The notes under the pieces: generated by a model
What the model was told of the DNA's origin: nothing
Database searches by the model: none
Seen by the model: the letters and a program-made list of their open reading frames with translations, nothing else
Part shown: in pieces, positions 36,182 through 46,479 of the stretch
How the letters are laid out: each line of letters opens with the position of its first letter
Position numbering within the stretch: position 1 is the first letter of the stretch
Position numbers and translations under genes: made by a program
From: Herpetosiphon gulosus
GTDB taxonomy: Bacteria > Chloroflexota > Chloroflexia > Chloroflexales > Herpetosiphonaceae
DNA length: 64,000 nt
Direction of reading: 5' to 3'
NCBI RefSeq assembly: GCF_039545135.1
Contig: NZ_BAABRU010000018.1
Location: forward strand, 1 to 64,000

Positions 36182-37357
36182 TTAAATGGTTTCGAGCGGG
36201 GCAGGCGCACCAAATTGCACTACCAACTCGCCATTGCGAAACACCGCTCGTAGGGCTGGTCGATCGGCTAACATCGTCGGTAAAATCATCTCGCGCCGGA
36301 AGTTGCCAATTTCAATAAACAGTTGATCGCCGCGTTTGGTCATATTCACTTTATTAACTTCAACATGTGGCAAGGGCAAGCGTAGTTCATACTGATCGCC
36401 CTGCTTGGTGATGTCCATGGTTTTGCCCACATAAAACACATCAAGCGGATTGCGCTCGCCAAACAAAGCTGCCCCAACATCGGCTAAATCATCAAGTCCT
36501 TTAATCTCACGGGCATACATTGGGGCTTCCCAAATTGGCAGCGGCGTAAAAATATCATGGACTTGAGCACGATAGCTGGCCTGAATTTCTTGCATTTGTT
36601 CGATAAAGCTATGGCCGCGCACATCGCTAGGCATCACCCGATTGAGCACCACGCCATCGACCGGATAGCCATATAAGGCCAAGTAGGTTGCGGCGCGTTG
36701 AGCCTCTTTGATCACCATACGCTCGGGGTTGACCACCAAACGATAGGAACTGATTTTGGGGTCGGCCAAGGTTGCCCGCAGGGCTTCAACCTGCTCAACA
36801 AAGCGCGGCAAGGTATCGAACATATCTGAGGCTGGCACCAACGCCCGAATCAAGGGCTTGGCCACTTTCATGGTGCTGGTTTCCCATTGCATCACCCGCG
36901 AAGCATACCAAGTGAAGGTTTCGGGCATGGTTAGCAAGCGCACGGTTTCGCCAGTTGGCGCGGCATCAACAATCACCGCATCGTAGTTGCCTTCTTTAGC
37001 TTGCTTGCGAATATGCAACAAACTGACAACTTCTTCCATGCCTGGAATTACTGCTAGTTCTTCGGCTGCAACTTCGTTAACGCCTTTGCGCTTGAGCAAA
37101 TTGGAGACAAAGCCTTGCAACTCGCCCCAGTGTTGGCGCACTTCCTCCAACACATTGATTTCTTGGGCCCAAAGGTTTTCGCTCAGTTGGGTTGGGCTAG
37201 GGCCAACTTGGCAATCAAGCGCATCGGCCAAGGAGTGGGCCACATCGGTGCTAACCACCAAGGTTCGATAGCCCATACGTGCTGCTCGCACGGCGGTTGC
37301 CGCAGCGGTTGTGGTTTTGCCAACGCCACCCTTGCCAAGATATAAAATCAAACGCAT
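36182..37357 (-). CDS. ArsA/Get3-family ATPase
   Basis: A 391-residue P-loop ATPase of the ArsA/GET3 group: deviant Walker A GKGGVGKTTTAAATAV at the start, switch I-like STDVAHSLADAL, and DAAPTGETVRLL (the family's conserved Asp-Ala-Ala-Pro-Thr-Gly-x-Thr). The C-terminal about 85 residues form a separate beta-rich, HSP20-like alpha-crystallin-type module (LRLPLPHVEVNKVN ... RREMILP), as in other Chloroflexota and cyanobacterial ArsA proteins. No arsenite transporter or regulator is near, so membrane-protein targeting or another chaperone role is likelier than arsenic export. ATG 37357 follows aaagga. Confidence 0.9.
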   Translation of the reverse strand: MRLILYLGKGGVGKTTTAAATAVRAARMGYRTLVVSTDVAHSLADALDCQVGPSPTQLSENLWAQEINVLEEVRQHWGELQGFVSNLLKRKGVNEVAAEELAVIPGMEEVVSLLHIRKQAKEGNYDAVIVDAAPTGETVRLLTMPETFTWYASRVMQWETSTMKVAKPLIRALVPASDMFDTLPRFVEQVEALRATLADPKISSYRLVVNPERMVIKEAQRAATYLALYGYPVDGVVLNRVMPSDVRGHSFIEQMQEIQASYRAQVHDIFTPLPIWEAPMYAREIKGLDDLADVGAALFGERNPLDVFYVGKTMDITKQGDQYELRLPLPHVEVNKVNMTKRGDQLFIEIGNFRREMILPTMLADRPALRAVFRNGELVVQFGAPAPLETI

Positions 37358-37471
37358 TGTATCTTCCTTTCGCTGCATTGCGAGAATACATGAATCGCTC
37401 GCTGCACTGCTGCTTTGGACGTTATGGTCAACTGGGTAGTTGCAGCCTAACCGTATTATCGCATATCGTTG

Positions 37472-37915
37472 TTACGTAAACAGGGGTATTTGGGTTTTGG
37501 CAAGCGCTGCTGCGCCGATTGCCGCATAGCGCAAAGCCTTGCCCAGCGTAATCCAAGCCAAACTTGGCAGCCATGGTTTGCCTAAGGCTCCAGCCACCCC
37601 AACCAACACATCGCCAATTACAGGCAACCAGGCTAAAATTAAGGCTGGCGTACCCCAACGCCCCAGCCAACGCTCAGCCCGTTGCATGCGCTCAGCCATG
37701 GTGTTATTGCGCTGATCGATTGCATTGCGTGCTCGTTGCCCAAGCCAAAAGGTCGTAGCAGAGCCAAGCACATTGCCCAACGTCGCAATTAACAATGGCA
37801 ACCACAACGATTCAGCGTGGACTACCATTGCCGCTAAGGCCAACTCTGAACCAAGTGGCAAGACTGTGGCCGCCAAAAAACTCACGCTGAATAAACTTAG
37901 GTAAAGCCAAATCAT
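37472..37915 (-). CDS. YqaA/DedA-like small membrane protein
   Basis: A 147-residue protein with four or five hydrophobic segments; it opens MIWLYLSLFSVSFLAATVLP followed by LGSELAL, as in the YqaA branch of the SNARE-associated/DedA family. The later GNVLGSATTFWLGQRAR and LAWLPVIGDVLVGVAGAL support this. ATG 37915 follows aaggaag and overlaps the murJ-like stop codon (ATGA), so the pair is translationally coupled. Possible role in lipid carrier turnover is inferred from the DedA family. Confidence 0.85.
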   Translation of the reverse strand: MIWLYLSLFSVSFLAATVLPLGSELALAAMVVHAESLWLPLLIATLGNVLGSATTFWLGQRARNAIDQRNNTMAERMQRAERWLGRWGTPALILAWLPVIGDVLVGVAGALGKPWLPSLAWITLGKALRYAAIGAAALAKTQIPLFT

Positions 37916-39411
37916 CGTATTCTTCCTTGTCGCCAATGTTGCCAGAGCAAGCCGATTTCGGCATTGCGCCCTAAGACCAAGCTTACCACAAAGCCAATTA
38001 AGCCCAAGGTCGAGGCACTGGTTAAACTCAGCAATAAACTGCTGGGGCTGGATGGTTGCCAACTCTGGATTACCCACCACGCCAAACCACCCGCCACACT
38101 GCTTGCTCCCAGTACCTGCCCCATAAAACGCCAATCGAGCTTAATTGGTTGCTGAACGGTTTTTTGGGCCAGCCATGCCAAGGCCAAGGTTTCGGCCCAT
38201 AACGAAACGGTGGTTGCCCAACCAAGCCCAGCTAAGCCCCAACGTCGCCACCACAAGGCCAAGCCGATTTGCAATAACGCTCCGAGCACTCGCATCACAC
38301 TGGGCCAACGGGTATCGCCCATGGCATAACTAAATCGAATCAACAAGGTACTTAATGCCAAAGCGGGCAAGCCTGGCAAGGCCGCCCATAAGGCAGTGCT
38401 GGTCAACTGCACCGATTGTTGATCAAACGCGCCACGTTGCAGCAACAAGGCGACAATCTGTTGGCACAGCACCATTCCTAATACCATCAGTGGCAAGGTT
38501 AGCAGTAACGACCAACGCCAACAACGGGCTAGCCATTGTTGCAAGGCCTGATAATTGCGTTGTAACACCAAGCTTGTCAGCACTGGAAACAAGACGCGAC
38601 CTAGTACCTGCGGCAACAAAATAATTGGCACTTCAACAATTCGGCGGGCATAGGTTTGGGCTGCTACCGCGCCAGCGCCCACGGTTGAGGCAATTGCATT
38701 CTCAATCACGCTAATTAAATGCACCGATACTAGCGATGTTAATAACAATGGATAGGCATGCTGCAAAACTGTGGTTAATCGTGCTCCGCGCCAGCGCCAA
38801 CTTGGCAACCACGGCACATCGGCTTGTAACAACGGCATTAAGCGCAAAACCGCCCCGACCACCAAGCCCCAAGCCAAACCATACACGCTGCCAGTTGCAA
38901 TTAAGGCAATCACGGGAGCCAATTTCAACATCAAATCGGCCAAAGCTGGGCGGGTAAATTGCTCGAATGCTTGATACCACGCACCTAACACCGCAGTAAA
39001 ACACATCACCGGAAAGGCCAATAAGCCAATTCGAATAATCGTGGCAGTCATCAACAGCGTTGGTTGATCGAAGCCTGGGCCAAATAAGTGGGCCAATTGC
39101 GCGGCATACAGCCAGCCCAAGCCTGTGAGTGGCACTGCCGCCAAGCTTACCAAGCCCAAGCTCGCGCGAAGTGTACGTGGGCTATTGGTTTGATCGTGCA
39201 AAATCATGGGAACGAGGGTTGGTCCGGCAATATCGCCCAATAAGAATCCCATCAATAAAACCACCGCTGCTCCGGCCAAATAGGCATCAGCAGTCGTGCT
39301 TGTGCCAAAAAAATGAGCTAAAGCTACTTTTTCGGCAAACCCTAGCACTTTATAAGCGGCGGTTGCGGCAATCAAAATCAGCGATGTGCGAAATAGGGTT
39401 TTTGGCTGCAT
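37912..39411 (-). CDS. MurJ/MviN-like lipid flippase
   Basis: A 499-residue protein with about 14 spans of the MOP exporter superfamily. N-terminal LFRTSLILIAATAAYKVLGF and YAMGDTRWPSVMRVLG match MurJ-type lipid II flippases. Some essential MurJ arginines are hard to place, so a role in exopolysaccharide-lipid flipping is an alternative. ATG 39411 has a poor ribosome site. Operon with the YqaA-like gene; divergent from the flavin-protein pair. Confidence 0.85.
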   Translation of the reverse strand: MQPKTLFRTSLILIAATAAYKVLGFAEKVALAHFFGTSTTADAYLAGAAVVLLMGFLLGDIAGPTLVPMILHDQTNSPRTLRASLGLVSLAAVPLTGLGWLYAAQLAHLFGPGFDQPTLLMTATIIRIGLLAFPVMCFTAVLGAWYQAFEQFTRPALADLMLKLAPVIALIATGSVYGLAWGLVVGAVLRLMPLLQADVPWLPSWRWRGARLTTVLQHAYPLLLTSLVSVHLISVIENAIASTVGAGAVAAQTYARRIVEVPIILLPQVLGRVLFPVLTSLVLQRNYQALQQWLARCWRWSLLLTLPLMVLGMVLCQQIVALLLQRGAFDQQSVQLTSTALWAALPGLPALALSTLLIRFSYAMGDTRWPSVMRVLGALLQIGLALWWRRWGLAGLGWATTVSLWAETLALAWLAQKTVQQPIKLDWRFMGQVLGASSVAGGLAWWVIQSWQPSSPSSLLLSLTSASTLGLIGFVVSLVLGRNAEIGLLWQHWRQGRIR

Positions 39412-39450
39412 AGATACTCATTTAATTAAATTGCTCGTATAATTGACATT

Positions 39451-39948
39451 ATGCAACAGCAAACTGAACAATTAAGCGATGGGCAGCGGTTAAATGCGGC
39501 GCAAATTTGGGCATTTTTAGCCAAAGCCTCGGTTGGCCGCTTGGCAACCCACGATCACGCTCGTAATCAGAGCAATCTTATACCACTGTTTTTTGTCTGC
39601 GAAGCGCCACATATTTATTTTGCCACCCAACCAGGCCACAAGCTGAATTTGTTGCGGCGCTATCCCCAAGGTGTGGGCTTGCAAGCCGATGCCTTTGAGC
39701 CAGAATCCTCAACCAGTGTCTTTGTTTGGGGGCGTTATCGCGATGTGCCGCTGGGCACGGAGTATGCCCATGCCACGCGGTTGCTGGCCTTCAAATATGG
39801 CACTGGCTTTTGGCAACAAATTCTTGATCAAGCCACTAAGGCCTTGAAGGCGGGGCCACGTGCGTTAATCACGACAATTAGCCAGGCCACCACTGGTTGC
39901 ATTCAAATCGAGCGGATCGGCGGGCGACGCTGGGAGCATGGCTTATGA
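39451..39948 (+). CDS. Pyridoxamine-5'-phosphate-oxidase-fold flavoprotein
   Basis: A 165-residue split beta-barrel protein of the FMN-binding PNPOx/NimA group: N-terminal LNAAQIWAFLAKASVGRLAT then HARNQSNLIPLFFV and YFATQPGHKLNLL, the strand pattern that binds flavin phosphate. Likely an FMN- or F420-dependent reductase; substrate unknown. Its stop codon overlaps the start of the next, related gene (ATGA). Confidence 0.8.
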   Translation: MQQQTEQLSDGQRLNAAQIWAFLAKASVGRLATHDHARNQSNLIPLFFVCEAPHIYFATQPGHKLNLLRRYPQGVGLQADAFEPESSTSVFVWGRYRDVPLGTEYAHATRLLAFKYGTGFWQQILDQATKALKAGPRALITTISQATTGCIQIERIGGRRWEHGL

Positions 39949-40352
39949 TGCGTATTTTAGCGCCAGCCGAAGCCTTGACCTTGCTCGATCAACTATCGGT
40001 AATACGCATTGCAGGTTTTGATCAAGCACGATCTGCCAGTTATGCCGTGCCCTTGGCTTTTGTGCGGCGTGATCAAAGCCTGCTGATTGCTATTCGCGCT
40101 ACGGGCCGCTTGGCCCAGCTATTGCAACAGCAACCTCAAGGCTGGTGCATCGAAGCCGATCAGATTAACCCTGATTGGACGTTTCGCTCAGTTGTTGCTC
40201 AAGCCACAGCTCAGCTTTTGGCCGATCCACAGATTACGCTGGTGATGCTGGCTGAGCGCTATGGCCGCAATTGGCCGCAATGGCGACCGAATGCCCCAAT
40301 TCAAGCCTTTTCATTGGAACTAGCGGCGATCCAAGGCCGCCACAAATCCTAA
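39945..40352 (+). CDS. Second PNPOx-fold-like protein
   Basis: A 135-residue protein resembling its upstream neighbour: ILAPAEALTLLDQLSVIRIA, then SYAVPLAFVRRDQSLLIAI and RLAQLLQQQPQGWCIEAD. It is shorter and less conserved at the flavin loop. ATG 39945 overlaps the preceding stop; gggag is upstream. The two may form a heterodimer, since split-barrel flavoproteins work as dimers. That is inference. Confidence 0.65.
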   Translation: MMRILAPAEALTLLDQLSVIRIAGFDQARSASYAVPLAFVRRDQSLLIAIRATGRLAQLLQQQPQGWCIEADQINPDWTFRSVVAQATAQLLADPQITLVMLAERYGRNWPQWRPNAPIQAFSLELAAIQGRHKS

Positions 40353-40361
40353 GGAGCGCCG

Positions 40362-40802
40362 ATGATCACCGTTACCCGCGAACGCCAACTCCGCCGTCCA
40401 ATCAGCGAACTCTGGCAACTCTTAGCCAATCCGCATAATTTGCCCCGAATTTTGCCGCGCATCGCCCGTGTCGAAGTTAGCGAGCTAGCCAACGATCGCC
40501 AGCCGGTAACTGCCTATTTCGATTTTGGCATCCCGCTTGGTACGCAGGCCGCCCAAGGCACTTTTAGCCTGATCGAGCAGCAATCGATTCGCTTTGATGC
40601 CGAGCAACCCTTGCCGATTATGGCCCACTGGCAACTCCAAGCGCATGCCAATAACACCAAAGTACATGCCAGCCTCAGCTTCGATCTCAAACCAATTTTG
40701 GGGCCAGTCGCCAAAGTTGTACCAATGAGCCTCGTCAAAAGCGAAGTTTCGCGTGAACTTGAGCAAGCTCTTGCCCGTATCGAACGCCTGCGACTGAGCT
40801 AG
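40362..40802 (+). CDS. SRPBCC (START/Bet v1-like) lipid- or ligand-binding protein
   Basis: A 146-residue helix-grip protein: TRERQLRRPISELWQLLANP, then ILPRIARVEV and a long C-terminal helix (VKSEVSRELEQALARIER). This family binds hydrophobic ligands or acts as polyketide cyclase. It follows the flavoprotein pair by 9 bp and precedes the sugar-transferase gene by 10 bp, so the five genes 39451-42062 seem to form one operon. Confidence 0.8.
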   Translation: MITVTRERQLRRPISELWQLLANPHNLPRILPRIARVEVSELANDRQPVTAYFDFGIPLGTQAAQGTFSLIEQQSIRFDAEQPLPIMAHWQLQAHANNTKVHASLSFDLKPILGPVAKVVPMSLVKSEVSRELEQALARIERLRLS

Positions 40803-40812
40803 AGGATGAATC

Positions 40813-41430
40813 ATGCCACCAAAGCCGCTTGCGCCAAGTAAACGCTGGTTTGATCTGATCGTCGCTGGCTTGGGCTTGCTACTGCTTAGCCCATTGCTGC
40901 TGCTGATTTCCTTGGCGATCAAATTAACCTCGCGTGGCCCAATTTTCTACATTCGCCCCCGAGTTGGCCGCGATGGTCATGAATTTCCCTTCTATAAATT
41001 TCGCACGATGGTGGTGAATGCTGAAGGCCAAGGCTTGGGCATTGAGGTTGCCCACAACGATCAACGCATTACCCGAGTTGGCCAATGGCTACGGCGTTGG
41101 AGTTTCGATGAATTGCCGCAATTATTGAATGTTGTGCGGGGTGAGATGAGCTTAATCGGTCCGCGCCCAAGCTTGCCCGACCAAGTAGCGCGTTATACTC
41201 CCGACCAGCGCCAACGTTTGGCGGTACGCCCAGGAATTACTGGCTGGGCTCAGGTTAATGGCCGCAACGACATCGATTGGGCTGCTCGGATTCAGCTTGA
41301 TTGTTGGTATATTGAGCATTGGAGTTGGCGGCTTGATGGCTTGATTTTGTGGCGGACAATTGGAGCAATTTTGCGGCCAGTTGGCATTTATGGGCGCGAT
41401 GGGGTGGCCAAAGATTTGCGGAGTAAATAA
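40813..41430 (+). CDS. Phosphoglycosyl transferase (PglC/WcaJ-type initiating sugar transferase)
   Basis: A 205-residue monotopic phosphoglycosyl transferase. KRWFDLIVAGLGLLLLSP is the reentrant membrane helix; then FYKFRTMVVNAE, WSFDELPQLLNVVRGEMSLI with the catalytic Asp-Glu pair, GPRPSLPDQV, and PGITGWAQVNGRNDIDW. It transfers a sugar-1-phosphate to undecaprenyl phosphate, starting a glycan repeat unit. It overlaps the next gene by one base. Confidence 0.93.
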   Translation: MPPKPLAPSKRWFDLIVAGLGLLLLSPLLLLISLAIKLTSRGPIFYIRPRVGRDGHEFPFYKFRTMVVNAEGQGLGIEVAHNDQRITRVGQWLRRWSFDELPQLLNVVRGEMSLIGPRPSLPDQVARYTPDQRQRLAVRPGITGWAQVNGRNDIDWAARIQLDCWYIEHWSWRLDGLILWRTIGAILRPVGIYGRDGVAKDLRSK

Positions 41431-42062
41431 TGCGACCGGTGATTATTGTTGGCACTGGCGGCCATGCGCGTGAGGTGGCCGAAATTGTGCAAGCCCAACA
41501 TCTGGCGGGCAAAGGCGGTCCGTTGCGTGGTATGCTCAGCGACGATGCTGCTCAGCATGGCACAAGCATTTTGGGTATTCGGGTTTTGGGGCCAATCGAT
41601 TGGCTAAGCACCCGTTTGGCCCAAGTTCATGTGGTAATTGCGATTGGTGATAATGCCACTCGCCAACGCATCGCCCAACAATTTGGCGCAGATTTACGAT
41701 CGACCAGTGCAATCTCACCACAGGCGCTGGTTTCGCCGCATGCCACGATTGGTGCAGGCGCAATGATTTTTCCAAATGCAGTGGTTGGGCCGCTTGCCAC
41801 CATTGGCGAACATAGCATCGTGAATGTTGGGGCGAGCGTTAGCCACGATAGCATAGTGGCGGCATTTTGCAATCTCAACCCTGGCTCGCGAGTTGCTGGC
41901 ACATGCAAAATTGGCGAAGGCGTTTCGCTCGGGATGGGTACACAGGTCATTCAAGGCCGCAGCATCGGGGCATGGACGGTGGTTGGGGCTGGTGCAGTGG
42001 TTATTCGCGATTTGCCCGGCCAAGCCAAGGCAGTTGGTGTTCCCACGCGTTTGTTGGTTTGA
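41430..42062 (+). CDS. PglD/NeuD-type sugar O/N-acyltransferase
   Basis: A 210-residue enzyme: N-terminal nucleotide-sugar-binding half (PVIIVGTGGHAREVAEIV) and a C-terminal left-handed beta-helix of hexapeptide repeats (VSPHATIGAGAMIFPNAVVG onward) that ends IRDLPGQAKAVGVPTRL. The catalytic His in the helix (VSHDSIV) is present. Together with the initiating transferase it resembles PglC-PglD pairs that make and attach an acetylated bacillosamine-like sugar, though no aminotransferase gene is adjacent. Confidence 0.92.
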   Translation: MRPVIIVGTGGHAREVAEIVQAQHLAGKGGPLRGMLSDDAAQHGTSILGIRVLGPIDWLSTRLAQVHVVIAIGDNATRQRIAQQFGADLRSTSAISPQALVSPHATIGAGAMIFPNAVVGPLATIGEHSIVNVGASVSHDSIVAAFCNLNPGSRVAGTCKIGEGVSLGMGTQVIQGRSIGAWTVVGAGAVVIRDLPGQAKAVGVPTRLLV

Positions 42063-42265
42063 TCCACGAAGGGCACGAAGAGCTGAAACCGCGAAGAACA
42101 CGAAGATCGCGAAGGAGCTGTGGCTATAGACGCTAGGCTATCGGAACGACTGTAGGTATTTCCAACGCATCGCCGATAGTTGAGAGCCTTCAGCCAATAG
42201 CCACGCTTCGCTCTGTGCCTCTGCGTTAAATTTAGGCTTCATCCCTCATCCTTCATCCTTAAATT
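42063..42265. repeat. Composite repeat region downstream of pglD-like gene
   Basis: A tccacgaagggcacgaag run (42062-42115) with ccgcgaagaacacgaag, then ggctatagacgctaggctatcgg (42122-42143) facing cgccgatag (42170-42179), agagccttcagccaatagcc, cttcgctctgtgcctctgcgttaaat and tcatccctcatccttcatcc. Same families as at 20622-20744 and 15281-15440. Confidence 0.75.
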
Positions 42266-42301
42266 AAAAACCCCCTCGCCCAATTGCTTGGCCAAGGGGG
42301 C
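42266..42301 (-). terminator. Terminator of trigger-factor gene
   Basis: Stem ccccct (42271-42276) / aggggg (42295-42300) with a G/C-rich loop; on the minus strand it ends in five T (42266-42270 are A). Confidence 0.85.
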
Positions 42302-42319
42302 TTGATGCGGTTTTTTTAA

Positions 42320-43780
<1,461 letters not shown>

Positions 43781-43849
43781 ACGATCTCCAAAGTATATGT
43801 TATTTAAGCGATCTTTAACTATCGCCAACGAAGGCAGTCTAGCGTGACA

Positions 43850-43858
43850 TTATACCAG
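43850..43858 (-). promoter_or_regulatory. Extended -10 promoter of tig
   Basis: On the minus strand the sequence reads tggtataat (complement of attatacca, 43850-43858): perfect TATAAT with TGn extension, 70 bp before the GTG start codon. No good -35 is visible. Confidence 0.55.
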
Positions 43859-43897
43859 AACATCGCTCAGGCGGGGCTAGCGAATCTGACGGTCATG

Positions 43898-44007
43898 CCC
43901 TCACCCCCTAGCCCCCTCTCCCGCCCAGCGAGGCGAGGGGGAAACCCTCGATCATGAAGCATGAACGCCCCTCGCCCACCGCAGTGGGAGAGGGGCGGGG
44001 GCTAGGG
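43898..44007. repeat. C/G-rich inverted element, copy 2
   Basis: ccctcaccccctagccccct... (43898 on) is complementary to its end, ...gggagaggggcgggggctaggg (to 44007), with ctcccgcccagcgaggcgagg inside. It lies just downstream of the cysteine desulfurase stop codon and may fold into a long hairpin in that mRNA. Confidence 0.85.
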
Positions 44008-44019
44008 CTTACACTTAAT

Positions 44020-45216
44020 TTAATAAACAGTTTGTTCGGCCAAGAAATGGCGATACATTGGCGAAACTGCCCGCAAGCGCTCGACGATGGGCGGCAATAA
44101 TTCTAAGACGCGCTCGATTTGCTCGACGGTGTTCTCGCGGCCAAGGGTCATTCGCAGGCTGCCATGGGCGCGTTCGGCGCTCAAGCCCAAGGCCATCAGC
44201 ACATGCGATGGGTCAAGCGAGCCACTAGTGCAGGCCGAACCACTCGAGGCATAAATGCCCTGTTGATCAAGCAACAGCAACATGCTTTCGCCCTCAATAA
44301 AATCAAACGACATGTTGACATTATTGGGCAAACGCTGCGTGCGATGACCATTTAAATAGACATGGGGAATCGCTGCTTCAATCCCACTAATCAGCCGATC
44401 GCGCAAGCTGGTCAATTGATTGCTGCTCTGCGGCAATTCATCGACGGCAAGTTGCAAGGCTTTAGCTAGCCCAACAATCCCAGGCACATTTTCGGTGCCG
44501 GCGCGTAAACGCCGTTCCTGCGAGCCACCATTAATCAACGGTAGCAAGGGCACGCCGCGCCGCATATATAACGCCCCCACACCTTTCGGCCCATAGAATT
44601 TATGCGCAGTCAGGCTCAACAAATCAACATTCAATTCTTTAACCTTAATTGGTTGCGCCCCGATCAACTGCACTGCATCGGTATGAAACAGCACATCGTG
44701 CTCGCGACAGACCGCGCCCAATTCGGTAATCGGCTGAATTGTGCCAATCTCGTTGTTGGCGGCCATGATGCTGACCAACACGGTGGTTGGGCGCAACGCA
44801 GCCTGTAAATCAGCTACAGCAACCAAGCCAGTGCTATCGACTGGCAAGATCGTAATTTCAAAGCCAAAGCGTTCGAGGTATTCGACCGCATGCAGCACCG
44901 CGTGATGTTCGATTGCACTGGTGATGATGTGATTGCCTTTGCCTGCATCACGCTGAGCAAACGCCACACCCTTGATCGCCAAATTATCGGCTTCGGAGCC
45001 GCCGCTGGTAAACACAATTTCTTTGCGTTTGGCCCCCAACAAGCCTGCAACGGTTTCGCGGGCTTCATCTACGCCTTCGAGTGCTGCGCGGCCAAGCCGA
45101 TAGATACTCGATGGATTGCCATAGGCCGTGTTGAAGTAGGGCAGCATGGCCTCAACCACCCTTGGATCGGTCGCAGTCGTCGCTGCATGATCTAAATAAA
45201 TTGTTTCCGGAGCCAT
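44020..45216 (-). CDS. Cysteine desulfurase (IscS/NifS type)
   Basis: A 398-residue PLP enzyme that takes sulfur from cysteine for Fe-S clusters and thio-cofactors. IYLDHAATTATDP at the start, SIEH-type AIEHHAVLH, NNEIGTIQP, LTAHKFYGPKGVG with the PLP lysine, and SSGSACTSGSLDPSHVL with the sulfur-carrying Cys on the long loop typical of the IscS/NifS class I. No iscU or regulator is adjacent. A GC-rich inverted element follows its stop codon. Divergent from gpsA. Confidence 0.94.
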   Translation of the reverse strand: MAPETIYLDHAATTATDPRVVEAMLPYFNTAYGNPSSIYRLGRAALEGVDEARETVAGLLGAKRKEIVFTSGGSEADNLAIKGVAFAQRDAGKGNHIITSAIEHHAVLHAVEYLERFGFEITILPVDSTGLVAVADLQAALRPTTVLVSIMAANNEIGTIQPITELGAVCREHDVLFHTDAVQLIGAQPIKVKELNVDLLSLTAHKFYGPKGVGALYMRRGVPLLPLINGGSQERRLRAGTENVPGIVGLAKALQLAVDELPQSSNQLTSLRDRLISGIEAAIPHVYLNGHRTQRLPNNVNMSFDFIEGESMLLLLDQQGIYASSGSACTSGSLDPSHVLMALGLSAERAHGSLRMTLGRENTVEQIERVLELLPPIVERLRAVSPMYRHFLAEQTVY

Positions 45217-45429
45217 TCCAGACCACCTTTGATGCTAATTGCAAGTTTGTCGCTGGTTTGATTCTACCGCTTTTTAACCCCAACCTGCTGTAAACATTTC
45301 GCTACATTCGGCCAAAACCGCAGCTTGGGTCACAACTTGCAATCGCTGGTTCATGATTGTTCAACGTGGGACGCTTAGGAATAATGGTATGCTAAGAGCA
45401 CCTGAATCGCAACATTTGGAGGCATAATT

Positions 45430-46464
45430 ATGAACCAACGGCTTGATGTAGCTGTGATTGGCACTGGCAATTGGGGCACAACTTTGGCCTTGGTTTTAGC
45501 TCGCGGCGGGTGTAATGTCACGCTATTTGGCCGCAATCAAGCTGAAGTTGGGCAATTGCAGGCTGCTGGCGAAAACAGCCGTTTTTTGCCTGGGCAGCGC
45601 TTTCCAGCAAATTTGGGTTTAGCCTATGATCTTGCGCTGGCCGCTCAAGCCCAAGTTATTCTGCTCGCTGTGCCTTCGAAAACCATTCGCAGTAATGCAT
45701 TGCAACTTGCCCCACAGCTCGCTCCCGATAGCATTATTTTGAGTTGCGCCAAAGGTATTGAGTCGGGTAGTCTTGAAACCATGAGCGAAGTGCTGGCCGA
45801 GGCACTTGCGCCGCATCCCCGTAGCTTGATTGGGGCGCTTTCGGGGCCAAATATTGCCAACGAAATTGCCCAAGGCTTGCCTGCAACCAGCGTTGTGGCA
45901 TTGAGTGATGATCAAGCTGGTCAGCGGGCGCAGAGCTTGCTCACCACCAATCTTATGCGGATCTATCGTTCGAGTGATGTGGTTGGGGTTGAACTGGGCG
46001 GAGCACTCAAAAATATTGTGGCGCTGGGCGCGGGCATTTGCGATGGCATGGGCTTGGGCGATAATGCCAAAGCGGCCTTTATCACCCGTGGTTTGGCCGA
46101 AATGACCCGCTTGGGCATGGCACGAGGCGCACATCCGCTGACTTTTGCGGGTTTGGCAGGCTTGGGAGATTTGATCGCCACTTGTGCCTCGCCGCATAGC
46201 CGCAACCGCCGTTTGGGCGAAGCGTTGGCGCGGGGTCAATCGCTCGAAACAGCTTTGGCTCAACTTGGGCAAGTGGCCGAAGGCGTGAATACCACCGCCA
46301 CCGCCCGCCAGCTTGCTGAGCAGTATGGGGTTGAATTGCCAATCGCTGATGAGTTGTATCGGGTGTTGTTTGAGGGCAAATCGCCGCAACAAGCTGGTCT
46401 TGATTTGATGCAGCGTGACCCCAAAAACGAATTAGCAGGCTTACAAGGGCTATTTTCAATCTAG
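45430..46464 (+). CDS. gpsA: Glycerol-3-phosphate dehydrogenase [NAD(P)+]
   Basis: A 344-residue enzyme that makes sn-glycerol-3-phosphate for phospholipids. AVIGTGNWGTTLALVLARGG is the dinucleotide-binding loop, CAKGIE contains a catalytic Lys, GGALKNIVALGAGICDGMGL holds the second Lys, and DNAKAAFITRGLAEMTRLG follows. ATG 45430 has ggagg 10 bases upstream. Full length is normal. The GNAT gene begins 15 bp downstream, probably co-transcribed. Confidence 0.96.
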   Translation: MNQRLDVAVIGTGNWGTTLALVLARGGCNVTLFGRNQAEVGQLQAAGENSRFLPGQRFPANLGLAYDLALAAQAQVILLAVPSKTIRSNALQLAPQLAPDSIILSCAKGIESGSLETMSEVLAEALAPHPRSLIGALSGPNIANEIAQGLPATSVVALSDDQAGQRAQSLLTTNLMRIYRSSDVVGVELGGALKNIVALGAGICDGMGLGDNAKAAFITRGLAEMTRLGMARGAHPLTFAGLAGLGDLIATCASPHSRNRRLGEALARGQSLETALAQLGQVAEGVNTTATARQLAEQYGVELPIADELYRVLFEGKSPQQAGLDLMQRDPKNELAGLQGLFSI

Positions 46465-46479
46465 CAAGGGAGTTTGGGT

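Noticed and set aside
45619-46392. 257-codon minus-strand frame
   Set aside because: Antisense to gpsA with no recognisable domain; gpsA is intact.
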